From Paraburkholderia graminis C4D1M (lineage in GTDB: Bacteria; Pseudomonadota; Gammaproteobacteria; Burkholderiales; Burkholderiaceae), in contig NZ_ABLD01000005.1 of the NCBI RefSeq assembly GCF_000172415.1, forward strand, positions 248,001-312,000: a stretch of 64,000 nt of DNA, written 5' to 3'. Below the pieces are notes generated by a model, which searched no databases, was not told the DNA's origin, and was given only the letters and a program-made list of their open reading frames with translations. Both the position numbers and the translations under genes were made by a program. This document shows, piece after piece, positions 61,466 to 64,000 of the stretch (within the stretch, counting starts at the first letter, position 1; each line of letters starts with the position of its first letter).

Positions 61466-61510
61466 AGGCGAGATGAGACGAGGCGAGATGAAGTGAGATG
61501 AGGCGAGCTG
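61466..61510. repeat. Purine-rich degenerate tandem repeats
   Basis: AGGCGAG recurs at 61466, 61481 and 61501, interleaved with AGATGAGACG and AAGTGAGATG units of about 10 bases. Lies in the 245-base gap between the DadA-like gene and nnrDE. Confidence 0.6.
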
Positions 61511-61608
61511 GTCCGCGGCCATGCAAAGCGCCGGCGGCACTGCTAGCGCTGGCCGGGCGCGAACGGCATTCGCAAAACCGTGGCTACGTCCCACGGCCCG
61601 CGCAGCGC

Positions 61609-62916
61609 TTAAACCCCTTGCCCGAACCGCTCGGCCTGCAACGCGGCGAGCGTTTCCGCCGGCAGATCCGGCGTCTTGCCCGAGATCAGATCCGCGACCA
61701 GCTTGCCCGCTCCGCAGGCGAGGCCCCAGCCCGCGGGCCCATGCCCCACATTGACGAAAAGCCGTGGATGCAGCGCATTGCCGACCACGGGCAGTCCGTC
61801 CGGCGACAACAGCTTGACGCCTTCCCACGGCAAGGCCGCCGAGATGCGCGCGGCGCCGGGAATCCAGTCATGCGTGGCCTGGCCGAGGAGCGCGAGCGCT
61901 TCCTTGGTCAGCGCCTCGCCAAGCGGCTTGTCGAGCTGGTTGGCGGCTTGCAGGACCGCGCCGCCGGCAATCCGCAAACGGTGATTCATGCGGCTGATCG
62001 TGATGCGCTTGACCGCATCGACGATGGCCACGTGCGGCGCGCACTCCTCATGCGCGATTGGTGCGACCAGCGTGTGAATGCGCAGCGGATAGAGCGGCAG
62101 TCGCAAGCCGAGGCGCTCGAGCAGCGCGAGACTGCCTTGGCCGGCAGCAACCACAACGGCGTCCGCGTGAATCACGTCGACTTCGCGCGAACGGGAAGTT
62201 TCGCCTGGCCGCGACGCAAGTTCGACCGCCGCGCGCTGGCCGTCGAGGCGGATCGACGAGACCTCGCAGCCGAGCATGAACTGCACGCCGCCCTGGTTGT
62301 CGAGCGTCTGCTTGATGAGCTTGGTGAAGAGCGGACAATTGGCGGTTCGTTCGTGATCGAACACCACGCCGCCCGCGAATTCCGGCTCGGTGCGCACCGA
62401 ATGCTCGTAGGCCGCGCATTCCGCGGGAGTGAGCACACGATGCGGCACGTGGTGCAGCGCCAGCAGACCGAGCGCGGGCTGCAACTGCTGCCACTCCTGC
62501 GCGGAACGCACCAGATAGAGCAGGCCGCTTGCCTGTTCGAACTCGTAGCCAAAGCGCGCTTCCATGTCCGCCATCGCCTCGCGCGAGGACTCGATGAGCG
62601 GCCGCAGCATCTCGTACTGATGACCGAACTCGTCCGGCTCCTGCAACGCGGCGAGCTTCTTCACGAACTGGCGCGCCGGGCCGCTGAAGCCGGGCTTGCT
62701 GATCACGCCGTTTTTCGCGTTCTGCCGGCTTGCCATGAAGGTCGGGCCGAACCAGACATCGAGCGGCGTCGGCAGGACCGTGCCGCCGTGACCATAGGTG
62801 GCGCCCTGCGCGACGGTGGCGTGGCGCTCCACGACGCATACCCGGTGGCCGGCCGCGCGTAGCTGATAAGCGGTGGCGACGCCAGCAATCCCGCCGCCAA
62901 TGACGATGACATCCAT
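61609..62916 (-). CDS. dadA: D-amino-acid dehydrogenase (DadA-type FAD oxidoreductase)
   Basis: 435-residue membrane-peripheral FAD enzyme of the DAO family, oxidising D-amino acids such as D-alanine. FAD-binding MDVIVIGGGIAGVATAYQL and VVERHATVAQGATYGHGG; later DAVVVAAGQGSLALLERLG and the C-terminal VGHGPAGWGLACGAGKLVADLISGK. Start ATG 62914-62916; the extension upstream is Arg/Ala-rich and not protein-like. There is no alanine racemase (dadX) nearby. Could be a DadA paralogue with another substrate. Confidence 0.85.
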   Translation of the reverse strand: MDVIVIGGGIAGVATAYQLRAAGHRVCVVERHATVAQGATYGHGGTVLPTPLDVWFGPTFMASRQNAKNGVISKPGFSGPARQFVKKLAALQEPDEFGHQYEMLRPLIESSREAMADMEARFGYEFEQASGLLYLVRSAQEWQQLQPALGLLALHHVPHRVLTPAECAAYEHSVRTEPEFAGGVVFDHERTANCPLFTKLIKQTLDNQGGVQFMLGCEVSSIRLDGQRAAVELASRPGETSRSREVDVIHADAVVVAAGQGSLALLERLGLRLPLYPLRIHTLVAPIAHEECAPHVAIVDAVKRITISRMNHRLRIAGGAVLQAANQLDKPLGEALTKEALALLGQATHDWIPGAARISAALPWEGVKLLSPDGLPVVGNALHPRLFVNVGHGPAGWGLACGAGKLVADLISGKTPDLPAETLAALQAERFGQGV

Positions 62917-63184
62917 TGTTCTGATTCGATTTGCCGAGGCGAGGCGCCGAGGCGTGACATGCGGCGCGGCCGCACCTCGCGCGCAGCCAAGACTTCCGGA
63001 ACGAAGTCCGGCGCGGCTCGCGACGTGAGGCCGGCGCAAGGCCACGCCTTGCTCGCACCGATCTGATGAAAGGGCGAATGATAGCAGTCAACGACCGCGC
63101 GCGGCGCGCCGGAGCATGGCCGAGAGCGCCTCGCGGAGCGCGGGCGAGCCCACGTCGCAGGCCGCTGGAAGCCCGTTCCCGGGG

Positions 63185-63190
63185 TATAAT
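63185..63190 (+). promoter_or_regulatory. Perfect -10 element for purL
   Basis: TATAAT preceded by GGGG, 79 bases before the purL ATG, flanked by CCCGG / CCCGG. No good -35 at the right distance. The 352-base gap (62917-63268) holds nothing else I can identify apart from short GAGGCG repeats near 62937-62953. Confidence 0.5.
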
Positions 63191-63268
63191 CCCGGACTTC
63201 CTTTCCGCCTCATGTCGCCATCACGCGCGACTCTTCGGCATCATTGAGCGACGCAACGTCAAGTCCAT

Positions 63269-64000
63269 GGCCCACTTCTCGTGTTTCCCCGGCGCTTCGG
63301 CCCTTTCCGATTTCCGTCAAACCCGCCTGCTCGAAACGCTCACGCGCATCGACCCGAACATCACGGGCGTGCGCGGACAATACCTGCACTTCGTCAACGC
63401 GCACGCTCCGCTTTCCGCTGAAGACAACGCGAAAGTCGAGGCGCTGATGCACTACGGCCATCCGCTCGAAGAAGTCAAAGAGCGCGGCGCCGCAGAGACG
63501 TTCCTCGTCGTGCCGCGCTTCGGCACGGTGTCGCCGTGGGCGAGCAAGGCAACGGACATCGCGCATCTGTGCGGGCTTACGCAGGTGCGCCGCATCGAGC
63601 GCGGCGTCGAGTACACGGTCACGCTGAAAAGCGGGCTGCTCGGCGGCAAGAAGGCGCTCTCCGACGAAGCCCGTGAGGCCGTCGCCGCCGCGTTGCACGA
63701 CCGTATGACCGAGAGCGTCGCGCCGTCGCGCGATTACGCGCTGCATCTGTTCGACGAACTGCCGGCCAGGCCGCTGCAAACCGTCGACGTGCTGGGCCAG
63801 GGCCGCGGCGCGCTGGAAACCGCGAACACGGAACTGGGCCTCGCGCTCGCCGACGACGAAATCGACTACCTGGTCGACGCCTTCACGAAACTCGGCCGCA
63901 ATCCGACCGACGTCGAACTGATGATGTTCGCGCAGGCCAACAGCGAGCACTGCCGTCACAAGATTTTCAACGCGGAATGGACCATCGACGGCGAGAAGCA
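63269..64000 (+). CDS. purL: Phosphoribosylformylglycinamidine synthase, 5' part
   Basis: Fourth step of purine synthesis (FGAR to FGAM), large single-chain form as in proteobacteria. Start ATG 63269 ([22 protein letters not shown]). Only the first 244 residues lie in the window: N-terminal FGAR-AT domain ([11 protein letters not shown]) and the start of the linker/synthetase part with [20 protein letters not shown], the signature of the large PurL. The frame continues beyond the right edge. Confidence 0.95.

Noticed and set aside
59783..61501. 572-codon plus-strand frame
   Set aside because: Antisense of nnrDE, which has two clear domains.
1..64000. CRISPR arrays, complete insertion sequences, rRNA operons
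   Set aside because: Scanned for regular repeats with unique spacers, transposase motifs with terminal repeats, and rRNA landmarks; none found.

Overview
The window looks like chromosomal DNA from a Burkholderiaceae beta-proteobacterium of the Paraburkholderia/Caballeronia/Burkholderia type. Reasons: very high GC with strong third-position G/C; a mscL, mfd, ispD-ispF, ahpCD, tig-clpPX-lon-hupB-ppiD backbone; Burkholderia-typical small families (DUF4148, DUF1501, DUF2339/DUF3999); and protein sequences that fit that group. Genus-level placement is inference from recognised sequences, not a computed comparison.

Layout. 1-9.3 kb: a truncated iron-export ATPase (FetA type), an AsmA-family protein with a low-complexity insert, a small hypothetical, then a three-gene phosphorelay cluster (CHASE3-type kinase, single-domain receiver, REC-PAS-kinase-REC hybrid) and mscL. 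9.4-20.4 kb: threonine-dehydratase-like enzyme and argE, mfd, ispD-ispF (MEP isoprenoid pathway), the ahpC-ahpD peroxide-defence pair behind a good OxyR-type site, and an EnvZ/OmpR (RisSA-like) two-component system. 20.6-25 kb: an exported small protein, a Tat-exported DUF1501 protein, a squalene/phytoene-synthase-like protein with altered metal motifs, tRNA-Leu(UAG), and just behind it a small decayed region with an amber-interrupted GIY-YIG frame. 25.5-32.4 kb: a DUF2339 membrane protein overlapping a DUF3999 protein, then glycerate kinase followed by a MarR regulator.

32.8-39.8 kb is the protein quality-control block tig-clpP-clpX-lon-hupB-tRNA-Val, with sigma-32-like promoter candidates ahead of clpP and lon, a near-consensus sigma-70 promoter ahead of hupB, and intrinsic terminators after tig, clpX and lon. 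From 39.7 to 53.4 kb, between tRNA-Val and tRNA-Asp, lies an accessory block of 15 genes: two MFS exporters, two LysR regulators, an ECF sigma operon (sigma, small membrane protein, dicluster ferredoxin, O-methyltransferase), a DUF4148 protein, a cyclophilin-fold exported protein, an SDR followed by a PD-(D/E)XK-like protein, a flavin reductase, and a HAD/D-threonine-aldolase-like pair with its own LysR regulator. The backbone resumes with tRNA-Asp and ppiD.

55.7-64 kb holds a lipoprotein, the divergent tesA/ybbA pair whose start codons share two bases, pgi, the bifunctional NAD(P)HX repair enzyme, a DadA-type oxidase and the 5' part of purL.

No CRISPR array, complete insertion sequence, rRNA or intact prophage was seen. 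The most unusual items are the ECF-ferredoxin-methyltransferase operon, the PD-(D/E)XK-like protein, the two tRNA genes with imperfect stems, the interrupted GIY-YIG frame, and the synthase-family protein lacking canonical aspartates. All function calls rest on reading motifs; no database search was run.
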